DNA from: Lycorma delicatula
Taxonomy: Eukaryota > Arthropoda > Insecta > Hemiptera > Fulgoridae
Direction: 5' to 3'
Assembly: GCF_047948215.1 (NCBI RefSeq)
Contig: NC_134455.1
Coordinates: forward strand, 72,751,689-72,815,688
Length of the DNA stretch: 64,000 nucleotides
Shown here: positions 44,429 through 57,000 of the stretch, one piece after another
Numbering within the stretch: the stretch's first letter is position 1
Layout of the letters: every line of letters starts with the position of its first letter
Notes under the pieces: generated by a model
What the model was told of the DNA's origin: nothing
Seen by the model: only the letters and a program-made list of their open reading frames with translations
The model's database searches: none
Position numbers and translations under genes: made by a program

Positions 44429-47400
44429 TTTTTTCTTTCATTCAGAGAAAGGATATTTTATGAGACCTCCGATAAGGACCGGAGACGTATCACGTAATGA
44501 ATCTTTTGCAGCCGGAAAAAACCAAAATAGTGTTGACGGTGGGGGAATTCTGTAGTAAATTACTGACTAGGTGAACACCGTTTTCTTTCTGCAAAACACA
44601 TTATTTCAGGAATTGTTGATTGGAGAATCCCTCAACCAGACATGCCAAGTGCGTTCTGCACTTTTCTTAATTCCCTCAACCTTATTACTTAGTTTTTTAA
44701 ATGTTAAACGATAAGCGTCAGATTAAGTTGGATATAATTTTATTCGATTTTTAATGTAAATACTAGAAAACGAATCTCATCTAATCTGAATTTAAGACAA
44801 TAAGTTTTTGAAAGGTAAAGTTTAAGTGAATCAAATGTGGATTTTTTTTAAATATTTTTTTTTTCCGGTGTACTATTATTAATTGTATTAAGTATTAAAA
44901 TTTATTAAAAATGAAAACTTACTTCTGGAGACCTCCAGATGATAATTACAATTACATTAGATATATGCAAACTTAAAATTTTCTTAGTTTGATGTTTCAA
45001 AACATGAAAAACCAAAAACAATATATTTAATATGTTAAAGGATTACAAGAAAGAACCAATTAGTAACTATACGATTAATAGGAAATGTGTTTTGAAATTT
45101 TTTAACTATTTTGAACTGGTGTTTTACATTTTAAAAATACAACTTTTCATTAGTTTTCCTTCATCTTCTAAATAAAAAATTTGATTAATGCACTGGAAAT
45201 TTGACAATAAATCAATGATAGTTTTTAAGGGCATAAAAACATCACTATTTAAAATTTTAGCGAACTATAAGTCTAACTATTTAACATAATCGAAAAATCG
45301 ATTTCACAATTAGCATAAGAACTCGTTGATGATTAAGGATTCTTATAGTTCAGACGAAGATTTTTAATTCTGCATGATATCTTCATTTTGGAGTCTATCC
45401 AACTTACTGCATAATTTAACAGCTCGAGGAATCTCATTCCTACCATCTGCTACCTTCACTTGTATCTTTCGGCCAGTTCTCACTACGGTAACCCAAAGAT
45501 AGAACAGCTATTATCTGATAAAATTTTATCACCATAATCTTAAAACTTTCCTCGTCAGGCTGTTATGCAGAGCTTTACACATTTAATGAAACCCGTTGAC
45601 CTTACTATATTTACCTCTGTTTTTCAAACTGGTAAAAGAACATCACAACGAATTTAAAGACAAACACTTGTACAAAAATATTATTCCTCAAGATAATTTT
45701 TGATATCTTACAGGCTATTATTCTGCGAATATTATTAATTTTGTTTGATTTATTGGTAGAGACTTTATTCACTGCATATTTTATCCCGCAAAAATGGAAA
45801 AGCTCACGTTGTCCTCTGTCATGATAATGGAATGTCGTAAATTTAGAATGTATTAACTAAAGATTCTCATACCTACTGGGAGATTATCGTTATACCGAAG
45901 GGTATAATAGGCTGGGGTCATCTAGTAGTGGAGGAAGCTGATGTTTTATAAGCTTCACACTACCTGCCGATTAATTCCCGCTGGTATTGTCAAATGGGGT
46001 AGAGTCCTTTGTATATTGCTTCAGTACTGCCAGAAAATCCTACTTCTGTGAGTCCTTATAACAGTTTCTGGCGCACATACTTTATGTAACAAAATGAAAA
46101 TGCGTGTTCACGCCTAAAGTAGGAGACTTTTGTGGTAACTCTGACAAAGTGGAAGATTCCTGGTCCTCAAGGTTGAGAGTTATATAGCAAGGTGGTATCC
46201 CAGCTACGCAATAATTTAGCTTCCTCAAGTAGAATTAATTTGTCTGTAAATAAAACTTCTTACGTTTTACTTTGATATAACCTTGGTTTCTCGCTGGCAA
46301 AAGCGTCAGAATAACATCATGTTATATCTTCTTACGATAACACAATAAGTCGGTAAGTCACTGAATCCCTGAGGATAGCGAATAATATTAAGATAACTAT
46401 AATAAATCAATTTTATTTGAATTTTTCCTGAATAGAAATAAACTTAATTCTTAGATTAGCAGAGTGATTGCTATGAAAAACGTGCTTTTCAATTATACAA
46501 CGATAAAGATAGCTTTCAGAGTGGAAGAGTGCCAGCTTGGTTTGAATTGTATTCTGCTGTTGCCAATTTCATTGAATAGTATATTAAAAATAGCTCGTAA
46601 ATGAGCAAATGAACATCGCATTCATAACCAGTGAAATATTAAATTAAAAAAAAAAAACTTGAGTGTAAGTCCATTTCCACCGGCATTCGTCAACAAACTC
46701 TCAAATGCAGACAAGGAACATCGTGCCTGACCCTGCCATCTTCTTTTAAAATAAAATCCCTTATTCAATATCCCGCACAAAGTGGCTTTAGCGGATAAAA
46801 ACTTAATCTGTTGCAGTTGGGATGCTAGAAATGTGGTTTCTTTGGAAAAGGAAGCTCCTCATTCCAAAAAGAGCGGCATAGAATTGTACACGTCTTGATA
46901 TGTACTGTGATGTCACACGTCATTCATTAAATCCATATCATTTAAAGGGCTTTAAACTCCTAATCTTATTTAGAGTTGCTGAAAATATAGCTTATACCAC
47001 AGGTACAAGATAAAAATTTCATAGAACAGGTATGGATGTAGCAGAAAAGGGCTCTGTGCACTTTCCTTTTACTCTGTTTTTTTCTGTCCGACCATTCTTT
47101 AATGAAAACTATCCTGGCCGCAAGATTGATCGTGAATTCCAGCGTCAAGGGAAAGGTTTCAAATCCAGTAAAACGTCTGTTATTACCAAGCCGTAGAATT
47201 CATTTAAGTATAAAGACACACTGACATGTGCTTTGCTACAAGAACTAATAATCGCATTCCACTATGAAAGATGCTTTCCACATAATTATACTAGAAATTC
47301 CAGTCACGTGTTACAGAGGATACAAAGGTGCTTACATTTGTGTATACAATATGACACTGCAGATACGGACCAATCCAATTAATAAATTGGATTTGAACCA

Positions 47401-49308
47401 ACTTTCTAATTGGTTCAAATTACTGTGTTAATCTGATAAATAAATGAAATTAGATAATGTAGTACTGTTCGAAGTATTATTACAAATTTTCTCTTCTTAC
47501 CGTCCGGAGTAAAGTAACTGCCCGGCCGAGCTGATAAATCAAAAACAACGAAAAAATATATTAATCATCTTTTTAGGTAATATAACTTTTCCTGTAAAAA
47601 TTTTCCCACTTTAATATTTAGTAGAAAAGACTTATAGCTGGACCAAAAGAGGAATTTTCTCTGCGGAAAAAAAATCATCGAATTAATATTAAACTGTAAA
47701 AATTTTCAGTTCATTAAAAATTGTTTTGCTTTTTAGATTGTTTTATTTTAAGGATGACTATAATTCTAATGATTATAATCATTATTTTTAACTAAATTTT
47801 TAAGTTATCACGGTAAAAATGAAGCTTTATTATCATGTTGTGGTTTTAGGTTTTTGAAGAGTATCTTGACATTGTTCGCTTGTTACAATACGACCACTGG
47901 ACCAATCGCATTCAAACTTTTACACAATCTAGCCCATTTAGTTTTACCTTATCATCTCTGAAATTCCAGATTAATATCTTTAATAGTTTTGTACGATTTC
48001 TAAATCGTATTATATTTGGATCTATATGCTAATACAATTATGAATAGAGACTTGTTACCTTAATCGTTATTTTTAATTTTTAAATATGATATTTGATAAA
48101 ACGTACAGTATTGCTAATCACATATATATTTACCTTAATAGCTAGAAGGTTTAAATTTTGAAATCTATGCAAACGCTGGAAAGTAATTGAGAGCTTTTTT
48201 CATATTGTTTTTAAATTACATTAAATACATTTTAACAGCGTGTTTAATTATTGTATTTTAAATATTTATTTTTATTAATAAAACAAAATATCACGTTCGT
48301 TTTAAACGGCTTCAAACGGTAAAATGTAATTATATATATAAATATTCGCTGACCTTTATCTTTTCTCTTACTACCTGTTATTTTTAAAATTTATCTATCA
48401 ATAATGATAAATGTTTTTTAATAAACATTTACATTTTTATAAACATGATTTGGGAATCATCTTTATAAAACATATAGTAGGATTGGTCCTACTTCCAGTT
48501 AAGTCATAAAGAATGATATTAATAAAATAATTCTTTCTAATTATTAGTACGATAATGTTTTTGCAACTATTCATAAGAAACAATAAATAACGAAGAATTT
48601 GGTTTTTATTAGTTTGTTTTTGTCCTTCACTCCTCTTTTATAAGTTATTTTCTGTTACTTTTTTCTTATTTATTACATCTACTTGCTAGTTGATCCTTAA
48701 GCATACTACATACAGTTATTATATCTGGTTATTTACATATAGTTACTCTATTTGTATATGTATCTGCATATACAAATTTGTTTTTTATACGTAAAAATGT
48801 ACGTGTTTTACGTACATTTGTACGTAAAAATGTTTTTTACACAAGTTGCAAATAATACACACAAGTTACAAATAATACTAGCAGCAATTATTCGTTTATA
48901 GATTTCTCTAAACCTTTATCGAAGGGTGCCCTTCATTATCATAGGTATTAAAAGAAAAAAATATATATTCATAAAATAGGTTTAATTGCTTTTGATTTAA
49001 CAGTATTAACTATTTATCTATTCAATTGAGTATTTATGGATTGATTTCTTTGATAATCCGTTAATTTTTATTTCACCTTACTTGATCGTGCCCAATAGAC
49101 AGCTCCTTCCTTATTCTTGTAATGATTGTACCTGTTACTATTGTTACATCCACACGTTCCTAGATCGGATTGTATTGGTAATTAAAACCTAGCAACAAAA
49201 TGGTGGCCGGATACAATTTCAGGAAGCAGTTACTGTTAAAATTTAAATGGTTCAGTCTGTTAAAATATAATGAATATCGGTGTTATAAATTTATATAATA
49301 TTTATTAA
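44429..49308. other. Long AT-rich intergenic stretch
   Basis: Scattered less-AT-rich patches (45370-45600, 45860-46220, 46690-47350) have no recognisable protein domains on either strand; they may be decayed repeats or host exons I cannot identify. At 48839-48879 a 20-base unit (ACACAAGTTGCAAATAATAC-like) is repeated in tandem with small differences, and nearby TTTTACGTACAT / ATGTACGTAAAA words form dyads. Confidence 0.35.
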
Positions 49309-49605
49309 CGGGTGGATAAAGTGACAAATGAAGAGATGTTGCGGCAAGTTGATGAAGGAAGAAGCATTTTGAAAAATATAGTTAAAAGAAGAGACAAACT
49401 TACAGGCCACATATTAAGGTATCATGGAATAGTCGCTTTTTTATTGCAGGGATAGGTAGAAGGAAAACATTGTGCAGGCAGGCAATGTTTGGAATACGTA
49501 AAACAAATTGTTAGGGATGTAGGATGTAGGGGGTATACCGAAATGAAACGACTAGCACTAGATAGGGAATCTTGGAGAGCTGCATCAAACCAGTCAAACG
49601 ACTGA
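49309..49605 (+). pseudogene. LINE ORF C-terminal fragment (endonuclease-reverse transcriptase type)
   Basis: One frame with a single internal stop near 49455 reads RVDKVTNEEMLRQVDEGRSI, then RRDKLTGHILRYHG, then VEGKHCAGRQCLEYVKQIVRDVGCRGYTEMKRLALDRESWRAASNQSND and a stop at 49603-49605. I recall this C-terminal domain (K-x-GHILRH, EG+...GR...EY, RLA.DR..WR.A.NQS) from many insect LINE polyproteins, where it follows the reverse transcriptase. Only the last 100 codons remain. The sequence is nearly intact, so truncation rather than decay explains its state. Confidence 0.8.
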
Positions 49606-49614
49606 AGAAAAAAC

Positions 49615-50474
49615 TTACATTGATAAATTATAAATGAAATGAAAGATCAACTCAAACAGCTTTTCCTGTAAGTGTTCAATGTGAGCACCAATCGTTACAC
49701 GGCACACATCCAGCCGATAGACGGGTTCATCCCATAATTTAATTAGCAAGTCTGTAGTAATTGATGTGATAGCTGCTACAATCCTGTGTCTCAAATCAGG
49801 TAGGTCAGATGGTAACGGTGGCACATATTGATCCTTTATAAAGCCTCAAAGAAAAAAAAATCGTATAGGATCATATCGAGTGAACGTGGAGGCTACGCCA
49901 AACACGCCCTGTCATCTGGTCTCCGGCGACCGACCGATCCAGCGGTCGGACAGAATTTCATTTAATCACTCACGTACAGCGTTATGCCAGTGAGAAGGCG
50001 CACCATCTTATTGCCAAATAAAGTTCTGTAGTTCGTACTGGAATTGAAGAAAGAGCCATAGTTGCAGCATAGCCAAGGATTTCCTAGACTATGCACAAAA
50101 GACTTTCTTACACTTCAACGTTGTCTTCGGGCACACTAGGTAGTCCTGTAATCTTCCCTTTTTAAATACAGCCAACGATTTCAAATTGTTTATACTATCT
50201 TCGAATGTTATTGTCATTCGGGGGATTACAACGGAACGGTAAGTAGAGATTCACACTTTGCAAACTGCAAAATTAGAACGCTTTATGTTAAGGGGTTGCC
50301 ATATTTTCTACTAGCTCTTTCAAGTGGAAGGTACCAGAAACAGTTTATGAGCCTTCACACAACTTAAAGTGTTTAAGTTGATCTTTTATTTCCTGTGTAG
50401 TCAATCAATGTACATCAAAAGTTAAAAATACTGCATGGCTTTAAAACCCCAATATTCATTTTGAAACACCCGTA
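49615..50474 (-). pseudogene. Broken Tc1/mariner-superfamily transposase
   Basis: On the minus strand the conserved core reads DGAPSHWHNAVRE then a stop then LNEILSDRWIGRS (about 49930-50010), and after shifts TRYDPIRFFF and, from about 49824, PPLPSDLPDLRHRIVAAITSITTDLLIKLWDEPVYRLDVCRVTIGAHIEHL, the usual end of this transposase type. DGAP carries the second catalytic Asp of a DDE/D transposase; the third falls in the degraded SPDLTPCD-like stretch. The N-terminal DNA-binding half is unrecognisable to the right. At 50460-50474 TTTGAAACACCCGTA resembles terminal sequences of such elements. A similar transposase lies at 63049 on the other strand. Confidence 0.8.
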
Positions 50475-51064
50475 TTTAACACTGCAATCGTATTGATATT
50501 CAACTCAAATTAAATTTTATTTATTACTTTACATTCAAATAAAATATCAGTTATTTAATTCAATAGCTAAATTTTCAATAGAAATATTAATTTTATATTT
50601 AACAGAATTATGAGTATGATTTTAAATGTGATTAAAATTTAATAGAAATATGATTTGTCAAGTTTTGATTTTGTTGTATGTAGGTATTAGTACCTCTGAT
50701 GAAGTAAAAAACTACCTTCCAAAACTTTAATGTCAGAAATAAAACTAAATAATAACAGCTAAATGATAAAATAAAACCAGGCAAATATTTCTTTTTATAC
50801 AGAATTTTCTTTTTGTAATATTAAAACGTAATCCTACAAAAAATTGGCCGACTTCATTCTATTAATTTGTAGAGTAAATTTCTTTGGCAGTTTTGTTGAT
50901 TTTTCAAAAATATTAATGAAAAATTATTTTAACAAAAAATTACGTTTACTTCGACAAATTGAAAGTTTTTTGTTAACATCATTACTGCGAAGTACTTGAC
51001 TGTTATAGCTCAATTTACATATAGAATTTGTTTATCGACTAGGTTTTCCTTTACGCTATCGTTT
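50475..51064. other. AT-rich stretch, nothing recognised
   Basis: No gene or repeat was identified. A possible terminal region of the transposon on the left ends at its border. Confidence 0.35.
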
Positions 51065-51069
51065 TTCCC

Positions 51070-51542
51070 TTCTTTTCTCATCCTTCTGACGGCCTCCTTA
51101 GTTCTAATAACAGGGTGTCCAAAGTCTCTGTCATGGTATCTTCATCCTTCTCCGATACCGGGTGTGTTCTGCGGACGGCATCAGGTGATTCCGACCTTGA
51201 TGTGGCGGTTATCACTGTTGTCAATGAGTTCCGACTTGATTCACTTTCCTACCACAGTTTTGGGTCGGCTAGACTACTCACCCTCTCCGTAAAAGCTCTT
51301 TGCGCTTTTTGAGGTTCCACAAATACAAATTGAACAACTTCTGTATCCACGGTCTTCTTCTGCGACCTTGGTACACTTTTCTTCGCTTTATAACTCGTCG
51401 AAGGTCTGGCGTTTTTGGTCTTTTCAGATGTCTCCTTAAAATCTTTACGTAGAACGACCATCGGTGACTGCATCTTCGGGAGTTTTACTGGTTCTTTTTG
51501 CTGAGAAGATTCCATCCCTATGTCTATGATTCTCTCAGTCAT
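51070..51542 (-). pseudogene. Lysine/serine-rich ORF1-like frame with one internal stop
   Basis: From an ATG at 51542 the frame reads MTERIIDIGMESSQQKEP and continues through MVVLRKDFKETSEKTKNARPSTSYKAKKSVPRSQKK to SSLADPKLW and a stop at 51249-51251. The same frame reopens as ESESSRNSLTTVITATSRSE and runs to TETLDTLLLELRRPSEG. Composition is less AT-rich than the surroundings, and the stop is a simple change, suggesting one original ORF of about 155 codons. The low-complexity basic, Ser-rich content fits the start of a retroelement ORF1 or a disordered host exon. No domain allows a choice between them. Confidence 0.5.
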
Positions 51543-52034
51543 AGTAGCAAGAAACTCTAAAAATTGTAATTCAAGAATCCTTTATTACTTTTCACTTTTA
51601 ACCGATCGATTTTTTTTTATGTATAAATTACTAATCTTTTTGAATGAAATATGTCTCAAGTCAGATCATCTACGATTGTTTGCTTACTATATATAACACA
51701 TAAATTTATATCAGAAGGGACAATTTTTTTTATGCCAGACGAATGTGTAATTAATAAGACTGCTAAATATTTATGTATTTGGTTATTGAGGAACGAATCT
51801 GTTATTTAATACTTTATACATATAGATATGCTTACGCCACAACATTTATTCTTCATGTTTATTGTTAATTGAAGATTTCATGATGGTTTAAATTTCTATG
51901 GTTGCGACTAGGACATTGTTTCGTTATTATTATTTTTTTTAATATTTACAACTTATATATTTTATTTTTCATTTACTAATCCAACAGTTATTTTTTTTTT
52001 TTAGTCATAATGTATGAGCATTTGTGTGTGTATA

Positions 52035-52080
<46 letters not shown>

Positions 52081-52836
52081 CGCGCGCAGCTATTTAACGA
52101 GTTGAAAGTAGTAAACATTAATTTTACATTTCTTAATGAAAAAAAAATACATTTCAACAATATTTAATAAAAATTCTTCACACTTAATAAATTACCTTTG
52201 TAGAAATACTCCGCAAATAATTACAATATACGTCACGAAAGAAAATATATTGTCTTAAAAGGGAAGAACGTTTTGTACAACTTGATGGAAAGTATTATGT
52301 TTTTTTCCAGTTCCTAGTCCTTTTCTCATTTATTATTGTACATTACCATTTTTATAAGAGATTAAGAAGTTTACCAAATCTATTAAAATTGGCGTTTAAG
52401 AGTAATTAAAAAACAAATGTTATCTGTATTTATACATTATTTTACTTTTCCAATTGTCAGTCTCAGAATGACAAAAAATCGCTATTTGAGCTCTCTTTAG
52501 AGAACAATTTTTTTTCTATGTGTTTTAAAAACGTAATAAGTTTACCTTTTTCTTTTTTCCCCCTCCTCCTCCACTCATCCCTACCAAGGCTGAACCCGCT
52601 GTTAACACAACTCACCCTAGGGGGAGGGTCCCTCTTCCTGTAATATCCTAAGTGCGCTGAGTGCGCACCACGATTAATACTTTTGATACGAACAATTTGT
52701 CCAAAGTTATATTTGTGTTTTGGGGATAAAAAAGGAAAACACTGTGGTTAGAGCACTGTTAAAAATCACAACTCAAGAAACAACTTAAAATGTTAGGATT
52801 TTGAAGCTTTCGTTATAAATTTTTTTCTTATTGTTA
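51543..52836. other. AT-rich stretch with a (TG)n(CG)n run
   Basis: No gene was identified. At 52555-52680 there is a GC-richer patch with CCCCCTCCTCCTCC, CCTAGGGGGAGGG and GTGCGC...GCGCAC. It may be an eroded repeat. Confidence 0.4.
52039..52087 (+). repeat. (TG)17 followed by (CG)7 microsatellite
   Basis: A TG run at 52039-52072 changes to alternating CG at 52073-52087. Both halves alternate purine and pyrimidine, which favours left-handed DNA (general knowledge). A CG run is striking in such AT-rich DNA. Confidence 0.95.
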
Positions 52837-53154
52837 GTACTCTAACAATCTAGTGGTGAATGGTCTAGTGGTGAACGCGTCTTCCCAAATCAGCTTATTT
52901 GGAAGTCGAAAGTTCTAGCGTTCAAGTCCAAGTAAAGTCAGTTATTTTTATACGGATTTGAATACTAGATCGTGGATGGCGGTGTTCTTTGGTGGTTGGG
53001 TTTCAATTAACCACACGTCTCAGGAATGGTCGATCTGAGACTGTACAAGACTACACTTCATTGACACTCATATATATCATCTTCATTCATCCTCTGAAGT
53101 AATATCTGAACGGTAATTACCGGAGGCTAAACAGGAAAAAGAAGTGTACTCTAA
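52837..53154 (+). mobile_element. S1 SINE, complete copy with 9-base target duplication
   Basis: The head TGGTCTAGTGGTGAACGCG near 52862 is followed by an AAATCAGCTTATTT dyad, the B box GTTCAAGTCC (about 52920), GGATTTGAATACTAGATCG, and the standard body to CGGAGGCTAAACAGGAAAAAGAA. GTACTCTAA at 52837-52845 and 53146-53154 forms the flanking duplication. Confidence 0.88.
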
Positions 53155-54054
53155 ATTCATCAGCGTTATTTAGTTACAATCTGCAATTTTCGCAATGGGC
53201 CTTACGCCCGCCTTTTTCCTACTGGTCATTATCAAACACTTATCAGCTTACAAATCTACTTTGGTCGGAAGAAATTACTTTGAATTTATTTTTTATTAAT
53301 TTTTTTTCTCTTAGTTTGTCCGTTCATTGTTATAAGTAGAGTAAGAAAATATTAAAAAATTATTATTATTGTTATTATTATTATTATTATAACAGCATTA
53401 CTTAAAAAAAGCTGAATAAAATAAAATCTATAAAAATAAATATTTCGCGTCAGATTAGACGATATCTACTTTTTTTAAATGAATAAATAATTAGTACCTT
53501 GGATACAAACCAAATTAAGGTCCAGCATTTGTTATTGTGTATTTTTTTTAAATAACAAGTCGTAATAAGATTCTTTTTTTATTGTTAACATTTTTTTTTT
53601 TTTTGACAAAAGAAAAAAATGTTAATAATAATATCGAATGTAACAATGTCATATAACAATGTCATATCGAATATAACAATTCTTTTTTTATTAACATAAC
53701 CATTTTTGATTGAGCTATTATTTAAAAAGTAGCCAATAACTGGAACTACCGTTTGATTAAAAATTTGATAAAGAATAATGTGTAAAAAACTAGTTGTTAC
53801 CTTATTAATTGGGAATATCTTTATAGTTTTTTTTGCATTCTACTCGGAGATCGATGAAGAAGTAATTAAAAATTTATGTAAAATGCACTTATTTATTACT
53901 TTAGTTGTTTTTTCAACTTATTGAAGAAAAATTTAAAAATTTCAGAAAATAAAGTGAAATCATAAAAAAAGAAGTTATAACAATTATTTACTACTATTAT
54001 AAACCTTTAAATAAAGCGGAAAGATACACCGTAAACAATTTTATTAGTTAAATC
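53155..54054. other. AT-rich stretch with an ATT microsatellite
   Basis: An imperfect (ATT)n run lies at 53359-53391. At 53630-53690 the words AACAATGTCATAT and ATCGAATATAACA are tandemly repeated. No gene was recognised. Confidence 0.45.
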
Positions 54055-54790
54055 ATTCGTTCTCAAAGTGGGCGATACATCCCCTTGTGGGCTCTGGAGG
54101 CCTTAAGGGGGGCGATAAAAGGTCCGCAGAAATTTGGGGGCGTTCAGGCGATCTAGAAAGACGATGGCTGATTAAAAAAATAGACAAAAATTATGTTTTC
54201 CTATTCAAACTAAAATTAAATACCTCACGATAAATAATGATTGTATTCAAACTACGTTGAATTTGCAACCAAGAGGCTTAGAGACGAATAAAAAAAAAAT
54301 TAAAACTTGAATATTCTAATTTTTGGCACTATACTTCGGATTTCAAAAATCATCAAATAAAAACAAAAAGCAGCGAGAAGAAAATTTTTTAGATTTGAAA
54401 GTTTTTCTTCGTGTCTGATCGAGCGCATGGGAAAGTGAAATTTTTTCAGTAAACTGCATTAAAATCGTTTAAAAGCTTAAGACTAGCTTTAATTTCTTTT
54501 TTTTTATGTCTTTTTAAGATTTTTCTGAAGCGAAATATTCCACTTTAAGAAAAAAGGCTACTTTTGTTTTTAATTCTGCATATCTCACGATCCAAGCAAC
54601 GAATTGATACAAATAAATATGGAAATTTAAATATTGAAGGGTTTTTTAAACGTTGTTTTTAAGAGCGCATTTTAAAAACAGCAATTGCAATTATTAAATA
54701 TTAACAGATGGTAAGTTTAAACTTTTGGAGGCGCTAGAAAAGTTTTGATTCTCAATGTGGGCGGTGGTCGAAAAGGTTTGAAAATCAATA
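54055..54790. repeat. Possible remnant of a hAT-like DNA transposon
   Basis: TTCTCAAAGTGGGCGATACATCCCC and GGCCTTAAGGGGGGCGATAAAAGG near 54058-54122 resemble hAT-type ends, which often begin CAGTGGTTCTCAA (recalled). A second piece with TTCTCAATGTGGGCGG lies at about 54750 in direct, not inverted, orientation. The intervening sequence has no recognisable transposase. This is a weak call. Confidence 0.35.
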
Positions 54791-56626
54791 AGTTATACAT
54801 AAAGAGAAAATCAGACACAAGCATGTGTTATGAAGCATTCGTTACGAGAGCATAAAACAAGCGTAATAATAATAATACTATTATATATAAGACATACCAT
54901 CAGCCTTGTTAAAAGAAATTATCAATATCAAAGATGAGTATTTAAATCACAAATTGACCTCTTAACATTTTTAATTAATTCAATAAATATTCAATAGATA
55001 CTCAGCAAATCATTAATTAACATTTTATAGTTTTATTAGATTAACAGAAATGTTTCTGAAAGTTACAGTATATTATGAATTCCTGCATAAGTGAATTCGT
55101 TCATCTCGATGGAATGTCATTGATTTTTACGTTTTACAACATGCTTTCTTATACCATGACTGAATGACCTTTAAATAAACGTACCGAAACAAAAAAACAT
55201 CGTTTTATTTATAATTTTTTTTACAATATGTATATATTAAAATAACATTAATATTCAATTAATTTATGAAGAATAAGAATAATTTGTTTTTCTCGAGCGT
55301 TTTTACATTTAGCCTAGGTCATTCCTTCTCCAGTATCCATGACATATTTATATAACTGTTAAAAAAAAACAAAAAAAAAACATTATGACATAAAATATTA
55401 CTTTCCTTTATTGGCCAAAAATATAATTATATTATTCACTCAATATTTTATACTATTTAATTTCAAAAAGAAAATTACCAATTTTAACTATTTTAATTAT
55501 TATTATATTGCATCAGCAATCTAAGTTTATATTACATAATCACTTCACATAATTTCTAATTATTAATCTCAACTTACTAATTAATGAAGTTAAATAAATA
55601 TTTATATTTTTAAACTCAAAATTACAATTCCCAATTTCAAATTTTAATATATTTTAACGTATTTGTATCAACAAATTACCATCAAAATAAAAGTTATCTT
55701 ATAAATAAGATGTTCTACAGAAGTAAAATTTCTATACAAACAGTTTTAATTAAAGACGTGTAAATTTATAAACAGATTACAACTAATAAAATGATATTAC
55801 TCATATACAAACGGTACTACCCCTGCACCACATACACCTTATTAATCTTTCTCAAAAGACAAAGACACTTACATTTTTGGATCTTAATTAAGCACAGTTT
55901 TAAGTCACTGTGTGACTTAAATTAGTTTAAAAAAAATTAGTTTAAAAAAATTTTTATTTATTTTCTAATGGTTTTTTAAACATCCTGAAAAGAATATAAA
56001 AAAAATTCTACGTAAATTTCTATTATGGCATCTTCGCCATCTCAATTCTTAAAATACCTTCTAGTCAAATACTACAATACAATGCAATACAGTAACACAA
56101 TAGCTACTATAACTTCCTTAAAAGTAAAAGACCAATTTGACCAAAGTGAAATCATGTATAAAAATAAAATTTTCAAATATTGAGTTGATTAATATTTGTG
56201 ATTATGTAAGTTACATTTTTTTACGACATACGCGGCAGTTAACTTCACTGATTAAGCTAATTTAGTTCTAGAAGATTCTTTGGGAAAAGTTTCATTAGTT
56301 TGAAATGGAGCCGTTGAGGTTTTATCACCTTTCATCATATTTTCATTTTTAATGATCTAAGCATTATAACAAATAACTTTTAAACATATCAGCATAACTA
56401 ACGCTACAATGAAAGAAAAAAACTTTTAAAATATGTCTGAAATCTAGGAATTTCATTAAGATACCAAATATTCGACTAAATATATTTTTATTATATTTTT
56501 TCACTGCCAAAAAATTCACTAAATGAGTAATTATTTTTAAATTAAATCCAAAATATTTAACTAGTTTGTATACATAAAAATTAAAATATTAAAAATAAAT
56601 TGATTAACTGAACTAACATCATAACC
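54791..56626. other. AT-rich intergenic stretch
   Basis: Nothing recognised on either strand. Almost no frame of any length is open. Confidence 0.4.
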
Positions 56627-56735
56627 TGTCGTAGCGGTGGAAGGGTAACGTTTCTACCATTTATAAGAAATGTTCCTGGTTTAAATTCCGCTTAGGGTTG
56701 GGATTTTTCGTTCGCCAAAAGTTTTTTTTCTTCAG
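56627..56735 (+). mobile_element. Possible degenerate S2-type SINE
   Basis: GTAGCGGTGGAAGGGTAACGTTTCTACC followed by a GTTTAAATTCC box and a TTTTTCGTTCGC stretch parallel the S2 head, B box and GGCATTTTTCA sequence, but with many differences. A T-rich run follows. It may be a coincidental tRNA-like pseudogene. Confidence 0.4.
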
Positions 56736-56759
56736 TTATAAAAGAGAAAAGCTGACTGT

Positions 56760-57000
56760 CTACACAGTTGTAGGAATTTCGCGTCACACGGCGTTTTTCT
56801 GATGCATGGCTAACACACACAACTTAATTTTAAATATTTATCACTGTATTTGAATACAATATTTTTATATTTAATTCAATATTTCTAACTAAAGGGCGCG
56901 CGCATACCGTATTTCATCGCGCGGGTGTGGCGGTACTAGTAGCCACTTTAAATAGATTTTTACACTTTAAATGTTATTCATTTATTTAATTCTAACGCTC
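56760..57000 (+). repeat. Dispersed repeat E, copy 2
   Basis: Aligns over its whole length with the reverse complement of 15590-15830: CACAGTTGTAGGAATTTCGC, TTTTTCTGATGCA, AACACACACAA, TTCTAACTAAAGGG, ATACCGTATTTCAT, GTGGCGGTACTAGT and CACTTTAAAT. Confidence 0.82.

Noticed and set aside
46690..47350. A piggyBac or other transposase remnant
   Set aside because: Some phrases looked protein-like, but no ordered motif set could be found in any frame.
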